Of a stretch of 64,000 nucleotides of DNA, positions 10,327 to 19,400 are shown piece after piece. Within the stretch, counting starts at the first letter, position 1, and each line of letters starts with the position of its first letter. This stretch comes from Halorubrum salipaludis (GTDB taxonomy: Archaea; Halobacteriota; Halobacteria; Halobacteriales; Haloferacaceae). The position numbers and the translations under genes are program-made. Where the stretch lies: the NCBI RefSeq assembly GCF_002286985.1, contig NZ_NSKC01000004.1:186001-250000 (forward strand), in the 5' to 3' direction. The notes under the pieces were generated by a model. It did not search any database, was not told the DNA's origin, and saw only the letters and a program-made list of their open reading frames with translations.

Positions 10327-11502
10327 CTACGCAACCCGCTCGCCCGCGGCGAACACCGCCTCGGGCTCTTGCCACGCCGTCACGTCCTCGGTGGGGTCGG
10401 CGTCGAGGACGACGAGGTCGGCGCGGTACCTCTCCTCGATCCGACCCACGTCGTCGAGCCCGAGCAGGTCGGCGGCGTTGACGGTGGCGGCCGCCAGCGC
10501 GCCCTCCGGCGAGAGCCCGTAATCGACCATGTACTCCAGCTCCCGCGGAATGTCCGCGAAGAAGTTGAACGGGGTGCCGGCGTCGGTCCCCATCGCGATC
10601 GGGACGCCCGCGTCGAGCGCGCGGTCCCACGCGTCGTCGAAGCGGTCGGCCGCGTCCTCGGCCTTGTCGACGGCGTCTTCCGGGATCCCGGCCTCGGTCC
10701 CGTGGTCGACGATCCCGCGGAGCGCGCTCGCGGTCGGCACCCAGTAGGTCCCGCGCTCGGCCATCATCTCGGCGGCCTCGCGGTCCATGAAGGTGCCGTG
10801 CTCGATGCTCGTGATCCCGGCCTCGACCGCGTTCTTGATCCCCTCCTCGCCGTGGGCGTGGGCCGCGGTGGGCGTGTCGGTCGGCGCGGCGGCGTCGGTA
10901 AAGGCCGCCAGCTCCTCGGGGGTGAGCTCCGGGGCGCCCGTCACTGCGCCCTCGGTGAGCACGCCGCCGGTCGCCATGCACTTGAGCACGTCCGCGCCGG
11001 CCTGCAGCTGTTCGCGGGCCGCCTTTCGGACCTCGCTTGACCCGTCAGCTTCGCGCCCGAACCAGTTGCCGTGGCCGCCGGTCATGATCACGTTGCGGCC
11101 GCACGCGAGGACGCGCGGGCCGGTGATGTCGCCGTTCGCGACCGCGTCCGCGGCGTCGAGCGCGAGCGTCCCGCGGCTCCCCAGGTCGCGGACCGTCGTG
11201 ACCCCCGCTTCGAGGGCGTCTCGGAGGTTACCGGTCGCCCGGTAGCTCGCGGTGTAGTCGCTGTCGGAGACCGCGGTGGCCACGTCGGGCCGCCCGTCCA
11301 TCATCACGTGGACGTGCGCGTCGATCAGGCCCGGCGCGACCGCCGAACCGCTCGCGTTCGTCTCGGAGTCCACTTCGTCTTCGCCGCCGATCGCCTCGAC
11401 CGCGTCGGGCCCGGCAGCGACGATCTCGCCGTCGGCGACCGCGACGTCGGCCTCGCGGACCCCGTCGGCGTCGACGACTCGTCCGCCTCGGATCACGTGC
11501 AT
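10327..11502 (-). CDS. Metal-dependent amidohydrolase (imidazolonepropionase/prolidase-like)
   Basis: A 391-aa amidohydrolase-superfamily enzyme. It shows the N-terminal beta-sandwich (IRGGRVVDADGVREADVAV), the metal-binding HVHV in APGLIDAHVHVMMDG, a lysine in ADVLKCMATGG that would be the carbamylated metal bridge, HAHGEEGIKNAVEAGITSIEH with the histidine ligands, and the catalytic Asp in IAMGTDAGTPFNF. It most resembles the Xaa-Pro dipeptidase/imidazolonepropionase-related group. The substrate is unknown; no histidine-degradation gene is nearby. The ATG at 11502 directly opens the first beta strand. The downstream lipoprotein gene may be cotranscribed. Confidence 0.9.
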   Translation of the reverse strand: MHVIRGGRVVDADGVREADVAVADGEIVAAGPDAVEAIGGEDEVDSETNASGSAVAPGLIDAHVHVMMDGRPDVATAVSDSDYTASYRATGNLRDALEAGVTTVRDLGSRGTLALDAADAVANGDITGPRVLACGRNVIMTGGHGNWFGREADGSSEVRKAAREQLQAGADVLKCMATGGVLTEGAVTGAPELTPEELAAFTDAAAPTDTPTAAHAHGEEGIKNAVEAGITSIEHGTFMDREAAEMMAERGTYWVPTASALRGIVDHGTEAGIPEDAVDKAEDAADRFDDAWDRALDAGVPIAMGTDAGTPFNFFADIPRELEYMVDYGLSPEGALAAATVNAADLLGLDDVGRIEERYRADLVVLDADPTEDVTAWQEPEAVFAAGERVA

Positions 11503-11614
11503 ACCCCCACGAGAGAGCGTTCGGCCCGTAAACGCTCGGGTCGCGGTAGTCCGTCGCGGGAGAATTAGGGGACCGGTACCGCGTCACGGACCGGTTCGTG
11601 TCACGCACCCATAC

Positions 11615-11646
11615 CTATAATTAACAGGGCGTCGACTTCCCGGCCA
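11615..11646 (+). promoter_or_regulatory. Leaderless promoter of the DUF1508-repeat gene
   Basis: An AT-rich box CTATAATTAA (11615-11624) lies about 25 nt before the ATG at 11646 in otherwise GC-rich DNA. Confidence 0.6.
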
Positions 11647-13331
11647 TGGCAAGCGACAGACAATCCGGGTCACCCGGCGGACTGTACGCGCGGCGAATCG
11701 GGACTCCGACGACCAACGACGAGGTAAACGGGTTCTGGCTGTTCGGGTTCGGCGTGTTGCTCGGACTGGCCGGAGTCGTCCTGTTTTTCCTCACCGAATC
11801 GGCGACGACCACCCGCGGGCTCGCGTACGCGCTCGCGGCGCTGGCTCCGCCGTTCGTCATGCTCGGCGCGGTGATTCGCTTCCCGCTCCGCAAAGCGGGG
11901 ACGTACCTCGGCTACCTCGGGACGGCGGTCAGCGTCCTCGGCGTGGTCTGGTTCGTGAACATCTTCCCGGACGGCTGGTTCACCGCCTCCGGCGATGCGA
12001 CCGTGATCGCCGTGTACGGGGTCGGTCTCGGGCTCATCGGGCTCGCCGGGACGGTCGTGCCGCTCATCACCGATCCGGTCCGCGAGGACTACGAGCGGAT
12101 GCAGACCGAGACGGCGGCCGCGACCGCCGAGCGCGACGAGACGAGCGCGGAGCTGGAGTCGACCCGCGAGGAGTTGGCGGCGGCCGAGTCGGAGCTGGAG
12201 TCGACGGAATCCGATCTCGCGGCGGCCAACGAGGAGCTGTCGGAGACGGAGTCGGCGCTCGACGCGGCCCGCGCGGAGACCGCGGCGCTGCGGGAGAGCA
12301 AGGCGCGGTTCGAGCTGTTCGAGGACGCGGGCGGCAAGCCGCGCTGGCGGCTCCGCCACCGCAACGGCAACGTGATCGCGACCGCCGGACAGGGGTACAG
12401 CAGCCGGGGCAAGGCCCAGAAGGGACTCCACAGCGTCCGGCGGAACGCGCTCGGCGCGGGGATCCTCCGGATCGAGACCCCGGTCGACGAGGCCGAGGCG
12501 ATCGCCGACGACGACGGTCCTGAGCCCGAGGACGCCGCGGACCCGGAGGTCGCCGTCCCGAGCGAGGACGAGGAGATCGCGAGCAAGGCGACCTTCGAGC
12601 TGTACGAGGACGCGGGCGCCGAGTGGCGCTGGCGGCTCCGCCACGACAACGGGAACGTGCTCGGCGACTCCGGGGAGGGCTACTCCTCCAAGTCGAACGC
12701 GAAGCGCGCGCTCGGCCGCGTCCGCGAGCACGTCGCCGCCGCGGACTACCTCCGCGTCGACCCGGCCGCCTTCGAGGTGTTCCGCGACGCGGGCGGCGAG
12801 TGGCGCTGGCGGCTCATCCACGAGAACGGGAACGTGCTCGCCGACTCCGGCGAGGGGTACTCCTCCCGGTCGAAAGCCCGGCAGGGGCTCGACAGCGTGC
12901 GGTCGAACGCCGCCGAGGCGGGTCTCGACGCCGACGGCGAGGAGAGCGAGGGCGGGAGCAAGGCGACCTTCGAGATCTACGAGGACGCCGCCGACGAGCA
13001 CCGCTGGCGGCTCCGCCACGACAACGGGAACATCATCGCCGACTCCGGCGAGGGGTACGCCTCCGAGTCGAACGCGCGGGACGCGGTCGAGCGCGTCCGC
13101 GAGTACGGTCCCGACGCCGACGTGTTAGAGGTCGGCAGCGCCGCCTTCGAGATCTACGAGGACGCCGGCGAGGAGTGGCGCTGGCGGCTCCGCCACCGCA
13201 ACGGCAACATCGTCGCCGACTCCGGGCAGGGGTACGCCTCCCGGTCGAACGCGGTCGAGGGCGTCACGACGGTGAAGCGGAACGCGCCCGGCGCGGAAGC
13301 GGAGACGGTCTCGGGCGAATCGGGCGAGTAA
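11646..13331 (+). CDS. Membrane protein with coiled coil and five DUF1508/YegP-like repeats
   Basis: This 561-aa protein has three parts. Residues 1-145 contain four hydrophobic helices. Residues 150-220 are an Ala/Glu/Ser/Thr heptad-rich region (ELESTREELAAAESELE) that should form a coiled coil. Residues about 220-550 hold five tandem copies of a ~55-residue unit whose core reads F-E-(L/I/V)-(Y/F)-E-D-A-G-x-x-W-R-W-R-L-R-H-x-N-G-N-(V/I) then (D)SG(E/Q)GY(S/A)S+S(N/K)A. That core is the YegP/DUF1508 fold, normally present as one or two copies. The repeats are separated by short acidic linkers. Function is not known; proteins of this family are small stand-alone domains in many microbes. Membrane anchoring and five copies are unusual. 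TATA box at 11615. Confidence 0.85.
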   Translation: MASDRQSGSPGGLYARRIGTPTTNDEVNGFWLFGFGVLLGLAGVVLFFLTESATTTRGLAYALAALAPPFVMLGAVIRFPLRKAGTYLGYLGTAVSVLGVVWFVNIFPDGWFTASGDATVIAVYGVGLGLIGLAGTVVPLITDPVREDYERMQTETAAATAERDETSAELESTREELAAAESELESTESDLAAANEELSETESALDAARAETAALRESKARFELFEDAGGKPRWRLRHRNGNVIATAGQGYSSRGKAQKGLHSVRRNALGAGILRIETPVDEAEAIADDDGPEPEDAADPEVAVPSEDEEIASKATFELYEDAGAEWRWRLRHDNGNVLGDSGEGYSSKSNAKRALGRVREHVAAADYLRVDPAAFEVFRDAGGEWRWRLIHENGNVLADSGEGYSSRSKARQGLDSVRSNAAEAGLDADGEESEGGSKATFEIYEDAADEHRWRLRHDNGNIIADSGEGYASESNARDAVERVREYGPDADVLEVGSAAFEIYEDAGEEWRWRLRHRNGNIVADSGQGYASRSNAVEGVTTVKRNAPGAEAETVSGESGE

Positions 13332-13354
13332 GTCGACGCTTGCCGGGGTCGCCG

Positions 13355-13380
13355 GCGCGGTTTTCGCGTTCTTTTAAAAG
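13355..13380 (+). terminator. T-rich terminator after the repeat protein
   Basis: GGTTTTCGCGTTCTTTTAAAAG about 25 bases after the stop codon; U-rich stretches of this kind end archaeal transcripts. Confidence 0.35.
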
Positions 13381-13405
13381 TCGATCAGGATGTTTTAACA
13401 GGCGA

Positions 13406-13678
13406 TCAGGACGCCGCCAAGAGCTTCAGCCGCAGATCCCGCTCGTCGACCTCGTACTTGAACGCCGGGTGACCGTCTATCAGCACGTAGGGGACGCGCT
13501 CACCGTACTCCTCGGCCAGTTCGGGGTCCTCGTCGACGTCGACCATGTCGAGGTCGATCGCCACGTCGAGGTCGGCGGCGGTCGACTCGATGGTCTCGCG
13601 GGCGACCTCGCACAGCGAACAGTCCTCGCGGGTGTACACCGTGACGGGGACGGCCTCCGAGGCGTCCGTGTCGCTCAT
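13406..13678 (-). CDS. Glutaredoxin/thioredoxin-fold small protein
   Basis: A 90-aa protein with the N-terminal strand VPVTVYTREDCSLC, where CSLC is a CxxC redox pair, followed by helix VARETIESTAADL, the strand DVAIDLDMVDVDEDPEL and the cis-Pro region GERVPYVLIDG. This is the minimal thioredoxin fold of the glutaredoxin-like (DUF836) group, so a cytoplasmic thiol-disulfide role is likely, with the partner unknown. The ATG at 13678 (MSDTDASEAVP) is chosen because the frame upstream to 13720 adds residues with no fold relevance. It is convergent with the repeat protein gene and followed upstream by the first dispersed repeat. Confidence 0.85.
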   Translation of the reverse strand: MSDTDASEAVPVTVYTREDCSLCEVARETIESTAADLDVAIDLDMVDVDEDPELAEEYGERVPYVLIDGHPAFKYEVDERDLRLKLLAAS

Positions 13679-13751
13679 AAATGGGGGTTGGATCGGGAGC
13701 GTCGAGTCGCTTTCGATCAATCGGATTCGTGGGTGTTGCTGGTGGTGTGGG

Positions 13752-14088
13752 GAACGCTTCCAAAGCTCTAGTCGCTCGCTTATAAGTCGGCGCTGGCGGC
13801 GGATCGGCGGTGAACGCCTCCAAAGCCCCAGCCGCGACGGCTCGGTACGCTCGCTGCGGTCCTCAGTCGGTCACTCCGTTCGCTCCTTGCGGTCCTTACG
13901 TCGCGCGCCTTCGTCCTCGCGGCTGCCCCTTTGAGTCCCACCCCGCTACAGCGACCGCACCTCACACCTCCCCAACCTCGTCGCTGGCGCCCTCCGCTTC
14001 GCTCCGGGAGCCAGCGACTCCCTCGCGCGTGCTCCTCGGCCGCGAGGCGGCCTCGGAGGCACGCGCCACCGCACATCGGCTTATAAAT
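13752..14088 (+). repeat. Dispersed intergenic repeat, copy 1
   Basis: About 337 bp between the glutaredoxin-like gene and mdh. Blocks shared with copies at 44199-44657 and 52177-52500 (the last inverted), in order: CTCCAAAGCCCCAG (13818-13831), TGCCCCTTTGAGTCCCACCC, CACACCTCCCCAACCTCG, CTCGCGCGTGCT, and GGCACGCGCCACCGC ending in TTATAAA (14081-14087). A TTATAA box (13780) lies about 25 nt before a conserved GATCGGCGGTGA. The left block (TTCCAAAGCTCTAG) is itself present a second time, about 60 bp upstream. One- to three-base indels between copies break any shared reading frame, so it is non-coding; RNA or mobile origin is open. Confidence 0.85.
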
Positions 14089-14189
14089 GGTTTACTCACC
14101 GCTGTCACGGATCTCGGCCGGCGTCACGGAAAAATCGGAGGTGTTGCGATCGCGGTGCCGTCGACGACCGGAGATCGCCGATCTGCCTT

Positions 14190-15104
14190 TTAAGCGATCT
14201 TGTCGTACTGCTCGGAGAGCTTCTCTGCGGCCTCGTCGAGCAGTTCCGACTCGTACTCGTCGAGGTCCCACTCGACGACCTCCTCGACGCCGTCGGATCC
14301 GAGCTTCGCCGGGACGCCGAGCGCGGTGTCCTCGTAGCCGAACTCGCCGTCGAGCACGACCGAGCAGGGGAGCACCTCGCCGGTGTCGTTCAGGATGGCC
14401 TCGACGGTGTGCGCGACCCCGGTGGCCGGCCCCCACTGCGTGGCGCCCTTGCGGCTGATCACGTCCATCGCGGACTCCTGGAGGTCCTCGAGGATCGCCT
14501 CCTTCTCGTCGGCGTCGAAGCTCGGGTCGCGGCCGTTCACGCGCACCTTCGAGAAGACGGGGGCCTGCGCGTCGCCGTGCTCGCCGAGGATCGTCGCCTC
14601 GACGTTCTTCACGGGCGCGTCGAAGCGCTGCGAGAGGACGTAGCGGAAGCGCGCGGAGTCGAGCCGCCCGCCGAACCCGACCACCTTGTGGCGGTCGCGG
14701 TCGCCCGCCTCGTACAGGTGGCGGTTGAGGAGGTCCACCGGGTTCGAGGTGGTGACGGTGACGAAGTCGTCGTTGTGCTCGGCGAGCGAGGCGCCGATGT
14801 CCTCCATGATCGGCGCGTTGTCGCCGGCCAGGTCGATCCGGGTCTGGCCCTCCTTGCGCGGGATCCCGGCCGTGATCACGACCACGTCGGAGCCGGCGGT
14901 GTCCGCGTACTCGCCCTGCCGGACGGTCGTGTTCGAGTCGTAGGCGACGCCGTGGTTCGCGTCGGCCGCCTGCCCGATCGTCGTCTCGCGCTGGTCCGGG
15001 ATGTCGACGAAGACGAGCTCGTCGACCACGTCGCGCAGCGCGAGGTTGTACCCGGCCGCGGCGCCGACGGTCCCCGCCGCACCGATAACGCTGACCTTTG
15101 TCAT
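14190..15104 (-). CDS. mdh: Malate dehydrogenase (LDH-like, halophilic)
   Basis: A 304-aa NAD-dependent dehydrogenase converting malate and oxaloacetate in the citric acid cycle. It shows the Rossmann dinucleotide motif [16 protein letters not shown] (residues 8-23), VFVDIP ending the second strand, [16 protein letters not shown] with substrate-binding Arg83 and Arg89, [21 protein letters not shown] with Asp149 and Arg152, and catalytic His176 in GEHGD. Arg83 in the loop fits malate rather than lactate specificity. Length and sequence agree with the well-studied tetrameric haloarchaeal enzyme. A GTTTACT box (about 15132-15140 on minus) about 30 nt upstream suggests leaderless transcription from the ATG at 15104. 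Its 3' end is about 100 bp from repeat copy 1. Confidence 0.95.
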   Translation of the reverse strand: MTKVSVIGAAGTVGAAAGYNLALRDVVDELVFVDIPDQRETTIGQAADANHGVAYDSNTTVRQGEYADTAGSDVVVITAGIPRKEGQTRIDLAGDNAPIMEDIGASLAEHNDDFVTVTTSNPVDLLNRHLYEAGDRDRHKVVGFGGRLDSARFRYVLSQRFDAPVKNVEATILGEHGDAQAPVFSKVRVNGRDPSFDADEKEAILEDLQESAMDVISRKGATQWGPATGVAHTVEAILNDTGEVLPCSVVLDGEFGYEDTALGVPAKLGSDGVEEVVEWDLDEYESELLDEAAEKLSEQYDKIA

Positions 15105-15223
15105 ACCGTGTGAAGTCGGGGCGGGGCGGCGAGTAAACGTTTCGGAACCTCACGAACCTACACGCCCGTGCGGCGGAGCGCGTCGCGAAAACCCTAACTC
15201 CGGCGGCCGCGCACACCCACTCA

Positions 15224-15817
15224 GTGCCGACGTTCCGCTACCCGTGTCCCGGCTGTCGAACGACCAACAGCCTCCACGACGCCGACTGCGACTTCGAGGG
15301 CGTGAGCTGGCCGACCATCGAGAAGGCGTACACGGACCTGTTGACCGTCCTCACCGCCGAGCCGGACGGGATGGCCGAGTCGACGCTCCGCGAGGCGGTC
15401 CACGGCGAGTGGAGCGGCCTCCACAAGGCCGCGCTCGGCGCCTTGGAACGCGAACAACGCGTCGTCGAGGACGGCGACCGGCTCCGCCTGCTCACCGCGG
15501 CGGAGTTCAAGGAGCGCGTCTCCGAGCCCACCCGCGACCCGATGCGGACCGTCTACGAGCACGGCTCCGTCCCCGGCTGCCACGACAACGCCGTCTTCGC
15601 GATGGTCGCGTGGTACGAGATGGTCGGGCTCTCGTGGCCCGAGACCCGCGAGAACGTGATCGACTGGCTCCGCGAATCCGGCGCGTGGGACCGCGGCGGC
15701 TTCGAGGAGTCGACGCCCGAGGAGCTCGTCGACGCCAAGCGCCACGTGTACGACGAGGGCTACGGCTGGAAGGAGAAGGGACAGGCCGCGAAGCGCGTGA
15801 TCGAGCGCCACCTGTAG
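15224..15817 (+). CDS. Conserved haloarchaeal protein with N-terminal Cys motif
   Basis: This 197-aa soluble protein starts PTFRYPCPGCRTTNSLHDADC, where three or four cysteines could hold a zinc ion. The remainder looks helical: LLTVLTAEPDGMAESTLREAVHG suggests a winged-helix-like segment (about 40-80). The second half carries GCHDNAVFAMVAWYEMVGLSWPE and a C-terminal KEKGQAAKRVIERHL helix. I cannot assign a named family. The start is the GTG at 15224, since the Cys motif begins right after it and there is no in-frame ATG before. A nucleic-acid-associated or regulatory role is only a guess from the helix-turn-helix-like region. Confidence 0.7.
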   Translation: MPTFRYPCPGCRTTNSLHDADCDFEGVSWPTIEKAYTDLLTVLTAEPDGMAESTLREAVHGEWSGLHKAALGALEREQRVVEDGDRLRLLTAAEFKERVSEPTRDPMRTVYEHGSVPGCHDNAVFAMVAWYEMVGLSWPETRENVIDWLRESGAWDRGGFEESTPEELVDAKRHVYDEGYGWKEKGQAAKRVIERHL

Positions 15818-15891
15818 GCCGCGCCCGCTCCCGTCTCGACCGCGGCGCTCGCGCGACCGCCTTTTAAGTTCCCGCGCGGCGACTCACCGGC

Positions 15892-17364
15892 GTGACGCAT
15901 CCGGAGGCCGGCGCCGCGTCGATCGGGGACGGGACCGAGGCCGTCGCCGAGATCCCGACAGGGGACAGCGACGGCGCGGGCGACGACGGCGAGAGCGGCG
16001 ACCCGCCGCGGTCCCCGACCGTGGCCAACCCGAGACGGGCGCTCGCCGTGGTGATCGGCGTCGTCTTCATCGATCTGGTCGGCTTCGGAATCGTGATCCC
16101 GATCCTCCCCTTCTACGTGCGGTCGTTCGGCGTCAGCGACGCCTTCATCGGGCTGCTCGCGGCGTCGTACTCGCTCGCGCAGTTCCTCGCGGCGCCCACG
16201 CTCGGCCGGCTCTCGGACCGGATCGGCCGCCGTCCCGTGCTGCTCGCGTCGCTCGCGGCCGCCGGCGTCGCGTGGGTCGCCTTCGGCTACGCCGGCGAGG
16301 CGGGCGCGCGCCTCGGGACCGTCGCCGCGCTGGCGGCGCTGTTCGGCTCCCGGACCCTCGCCGGAGCGATGGGCGGGAACATCGCCGCCGCGCAGGCGTA
16401 CGTCGCCGACATCACCCCGCGGGACCGGCGGGCGGGCGCACTCGGGCTGGTCGGGGCCGCGTTCGGGCTCGGCTTCGTCTTCGGCCCGGCGATCGGCGGC
16501 CTGCTCGCCGCCGACCCCGTGGTCGCCCGCGCCGACGCCCTCCTCCCGGCGTTCGTCCCCGCCACCGCCTACTCGCTCCCGAGCTTCGCGGCGGCGGGGA
16601 TGAGCTTCCTCGCCGTCGCCGTCGGGTTCGCCTTCCTCGAAGAGCCGACGCGGACGCGTCCGGCGGAGGGAACGGCGGGGAACCGGGCGGGTCGCACCAC
16701 CGCGATCGGGCAGTTCCGCGACGCGCTCACCTCGGTGACGCTCCGTCCCCTGACGGTCACGTACTTCGTCGTCGCCGTCGCGTTCGCGGGCGTGCAGGTG
16801 ATGTTCATCCCGTACGTCGCCGACGCGTTCGGCTACGACGCGACCGCGGCAGCGTTCCTGCTCACCTACGTCGGCGTCCTCGGCGCGGTGAACCAGGGCG
16901 TGCTCGTCGGCCGGCTCTCGCGGGTCGTCCCCTCGCGGACGCTCGTCGCGGCCGGGTCGGTCGTCCTCGCGGCCGCGCTCGTCGCGATCCCCGCGACCGG
17001 GCTCGTCGACCGGACGGCCGGCGGCGTCGCCCTCGGCGGCCCGGCGTGGCTCACGCTCCCGCTCGTCGCGCTGCTCGTCGCGCTCGCCGCGCTCTCGCTG
17101 GGGAACGCCCTCGTGAACGTCTCGCTGGCGACGCTCGTCTCGACCTCCGCCGGCGACGCGGAACAGGGGGCCGCCTTCGGGGTGACGCAGGGCGCCTCGA
17201 GCCTCGGGCGGACCGTCGGCCCGCCGCTGATGGCCGTCCTCTACACCGTCGCCGTCGCGTCCCCGTTCCTGATCGGCGCGCTCCTCCTCGTCCCCGTGGC
17301 CGTCGCGTTCGGCCGGTCGGCGGGGCTCGGACGGGCGGCGGACTCCGAGCGGTCGGCGGAGTGA
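15892..17364 (+). CDS. MFS efflux transporter (DHA1/TetA-like)
   Basis: A 490-aa major facilitator with 12 predicted helices after a ~45-residue acidic leader. Motif A between helices 2 and 3 is clear (LGRLSDRIGRRPVLL) and the helix-1 sequence VVFIDLVGFGIVIPILPFY is characteristic of TetA-like drug:proton antiporters. Motif C-like glycines follow in helix 5 (GAAFGLGFVFGPAIGG). Likely an exporter in the cell membrane; substrate unknown. The start is the GTG at 15892, with TTTTAAG (15862-15868) about 25 nt before it. An 18-bp tandem duplication overlaps the stop codon (17352-17387). The histidine kinase follows on the same strand about 80 bp later. Confidence 0.88.
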   Translation: MTHPEAGAASIGDGTEAVAEIPTGDSDGAGDDGESGDPPRSPTVANPRRALAVVIGVVFIDLVGFGIVIPILPFYVRSFGVSDAFIGLLAASYSLAQFLAAPTLGRLSDRIGRRPVLLASLAAAGVAWVAFGYAGEAGARLGTVAALAALFGSRTLAGAMGGNIAAAQAYVADITPRDRRAGALGLVGAAFGLGFVFGPAIGGLLAADPVVARADALLPAFVPATAYSLPSFAAAGMSFLAVAVGFAFLEEPTRTRPAEGTAGNRAGRTTAIGQFRDALTSVTLRPLTVTYFVVAVAFAGVQVMFIPYVADAFGYDATAAAFLLTYVGVLGAVNQGVLVGRLSRVVPSRTLVAAGSVVLAAALVAIPATGLVDRTAGGVALGGPAWLTLPLVALLVALAALSLGNALVNVSLATLVSTSAGDAEQGAAFGVTQGASSLGRTVGPPLMAVLYTVAVASPFLIGALLLVPVAVAFGRSAGLGRAADSERSAE

Positions 17365-17387
17365 GCGCAGTCGGCGGAGTGAACGCG
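17352..17387. repeat. 18-bp tandem duplication overlapping the MFS stop codon
   Basis: GTCGGCGGAGTGAGCGCA (17352-17369) is followed directly by a second copy with two changes (17370-17387). The TGA stop of the transporter is at 17362-17364 and the second copy contains another TGA in the same register. Confidence 0.8.
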
Positions 17388-17444
17388 GACAGCGCCGCCG
17401 CAGCGCGATAGTTTTACCTCGCGGCTCGCCCTCCTGACCGACAC

Positions 17445-19373
17445 ATGCTCGACGCCGTCCCCGCGTGGCCCGCCGTCGGCTCGCTCGCCGGCGGGGCGGG
17501 GGCGATCGGCCTCGCGCTGGCGATCCGCGAACACCGGGGTCGCCCCGGCGTCGACTGGTTCCTCGGCGTGTTCGCCGCGCAGGCGACGTGGTGTTGCTCC
17601 TACGGGGTCGGACTGCTCGTCGACGACCTCGCCGTCCGAAGGGCGTTAGAGGCGACGATGTGGCTCGGGATCGTCTGGACCGGGATCGCCTTCCTCGGCT
17701 TCGCGCTGGCGTACACCGGGCGCAGCGACGTGGTTCGCAGCCGGCTGTTCGCGGGTATCGTCGGCTTCGGCGCCCTCTCGACCGCGGTCATCGTCACCAA
17801 TCCGATCCACGGCGGGTTCTGGACCGGGCTCGGCTTCGATCCGGTCTTCGGCGTCGCGACCGTGTCGTACGCGCTCGGCCCGTGGGCGTACCTCGTCGTG
17901 GCCGTCGAGACCGTGCTCGTCGCCAGCGCCGTCTTCCTGCTGGTCGACACCCTGCTCAGCTACGGCCCCCTCTACCGGCGAGAGAGCGCCGCGGTCGCGC
18001 TGAGCTCGCTGCCGCCGGGGTTCGCCCTGGTCGCGTGGACGCTGGAGCTCGGACCGGTCCCGCAGCTCCAGCTCGCGCCGCTGATGTTCGTCCCGCACAT
18101 GCTGCTGGACGCGTACGCGTTCGACCGCGCGGAGATGTTCGACCGCAATCCGACGACCAGCCGCGCCGCCGAGCGCACCGCGATCGACGACCTGACGGAC
18201 CCCATCGTCGCGCTCGCGCTCGACCGACGAGTCGTCCGGCTCAACCCGGCGGCCGAGGCGGTTCTGGGCGTCGACGCCGAGACCGCCCGCGACCGTCCCC
18301 TCGCGGAGTTCCTTGACCTGCCGGTCCGCGTCGGGAGCGGCTCCGGTGGCGACAACTCGGAGGACGGTGCCGACGGCGATGGTCCCGATCTCGACGACGA
18401 CGCCGAACCCGACGACGACGCCGAACCCGACGACGACGCCGAATCCGACGGCGACACCGAACCCGACGGCGGCTCCCGCGAGACGGTCGAGATCGACGCC
18501 GCGACCGGGGCCGGTCGGCGCACCTACGCGGTGTCGACCTCGCGGCTGACCGACCCGAACGGGACCCACGTCGGGTACACGGTCGTCCTCTCGGACATCA
18601 CCGAGCGCGAGCGCCGCCGCCAGCAGCTGGAGGTACTCAACCGCATCCTGCGCCACAACCTCCGCAACGACGCCGGGGTCGTCCGCGGCTACGGCGAGAT
18701 CCTCCGCGACCGCCTCGAGGACGACGAGCTGGTCCGAATGGCGGACGCGATCGAGCGTCGCGCGGGCGCGCTGGCCGCGCTCGGCGAGAAGGCCGGCACC
18801 GTCGAACGCCTCGTCTCCGACGCCGACGCGAGCCCGGTCGCGGTCGACGAGCTCGTCGCGTCCGCGGTCCGCGACGCCCGCGACCGCGCGCCCGACGCGA
18901 CCGTCGAGTCGGCGCTCGGCGAGGGGGACTGGACCACGCGCGTCAGGGAGGACGCGCTCCGGGCGATCGTCGAGAACACCGTTGAGAACGCGCTCGACCA
19001 CCACGACGGCGAGGGGACCGAACGCGGGGACGGCGGCCCGTGGATACGGGTGTCGCTGCGTCGGGGGGTCGGCGGAGGAGGGGGCGGCGACGGCGGCGAA
19101 GACAAAAACGAAGGCGACGGCGACAGCGGCGACGGCGAGGGGGGCGACGACCGGTTCGTCCTCGTCGTCGAGGACGACGGTCCCGGCATCCCCGACCACG
19201 AGGTCGAGGCGGTCGAGTCCGGTCGGGAGACCGCGCTCGAACACGGCTCGGGGCTCGGCCTCTGGGTCGTCGAGTGGGGCGCCGCGGCGATCGGCTCCGA
19301 GGTCGACTACGCCGACCGCGAGCCGCGCGGAACGCGCGTGACGGTGTCGATCCCGGTCGTAGACGACGACTGA
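17445..19373 (+). CDS. Membrane sensor histidine kinase (7TM-type N-terminus, PAS)
   Basis: A 642-aa signalling kinase. Residues 1-230 hold about seven helices resembling the histidine-kinase 7TM sensor module (AYTGR, TNPIHGGFW, LPPGF). A PAS-like domain starts near IDDLTDPIVALALDRRVVRLN. The H-box is EVLNRILRHNLRND, with the phosphoacceptor His in LRHNLRN, as in haloarchaeal kinases. The ATPase domain has the N-box (IVENTVENALDH), G1 (VVEDDGPGIP) and G2 (GSGLGLWVVEWG). Two low-complexity insertions are notable: an acidic linker encoded by 18-bp tandem repeats between PAS strands (18403-18474), and a Gly/Asp-rich insertion of about 30 residues inside the ATPase domain. No response regulator gene is adjacent. 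The signal is unknown. Confidence 0.88.
   Translation: MLDAVPAWPAVGSLAGGAGAIGLALAIREHRGRPGVDWFLGVFAAQATWCCSYGVGLLVDDLAVRRALEATMWLGIVWTGIAFLGFALAYTGRSDVVRSRLFAGIVGFGALSTAVIVTNPIHGGFWTGLGFDPVFGVATVSYALGPWAYLVVAVETVLVASAVFLLVDTLLSYGPLYRRESAAVALSSLPPGFALVAWTLELGPVPQLQLAPLMFVPHMLLDAYAFDRAEMFDRNPTTSRAAERTAIDDLTDPIVALALDRRVVRLNPAAEAVLGVDAETARDRPLAEFLDLPVRVGSGSGGDNSEDGADGDGPDLDDDAEPDDDAEPDDDAESDGDTEPDGGSRETVEIDAATGAGRRTYAVSTSRLTDPNGTHVGYTVVLSDITERERRRQQLEVLNRILRHNLRNDAGVVRGYGEILRDRLEDDELVRMADAIERRAGALAALGEKAGTVERLVSDADASPVAVDELVASAVRDARDRAPDATVESALGEGDWTTRVREDALRAIVENTVENALDHHDGEGTERGDGGPWIRVSLRRGVGGGGGGDGGEDKNEGDGDSGDGEGGDDRFVLVVEDDGPGIPDHEVEAVESGRETALEHGSGLGLWVVEWGAAAIGSEVDYADREPRGTRVTVSIPVVDDD
18403..18474. 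repeat. 18-bp in-frame tandem repeat in the kinase gene
   Basis: About four imperfect copies of GACGACGACGCCGAACCC encode repeated D-D-D-A-E-P in the PAS-region linker. Copy number can change without breaking the frame. Confidence 0.8.
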
Positions 19374-19400
19374 CGCCGAGCCGGCCACGGCGGAACCGGC

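Noticed and set aside
13810-14193. Open frames inside dispersed repeat copy 1 (with PFESHP-like strings also seen in copies 2 and 3)
   Set aside because: Indels of 1-3 bases between copies break the frame, so the shared peptides reflect DNA conservation only.
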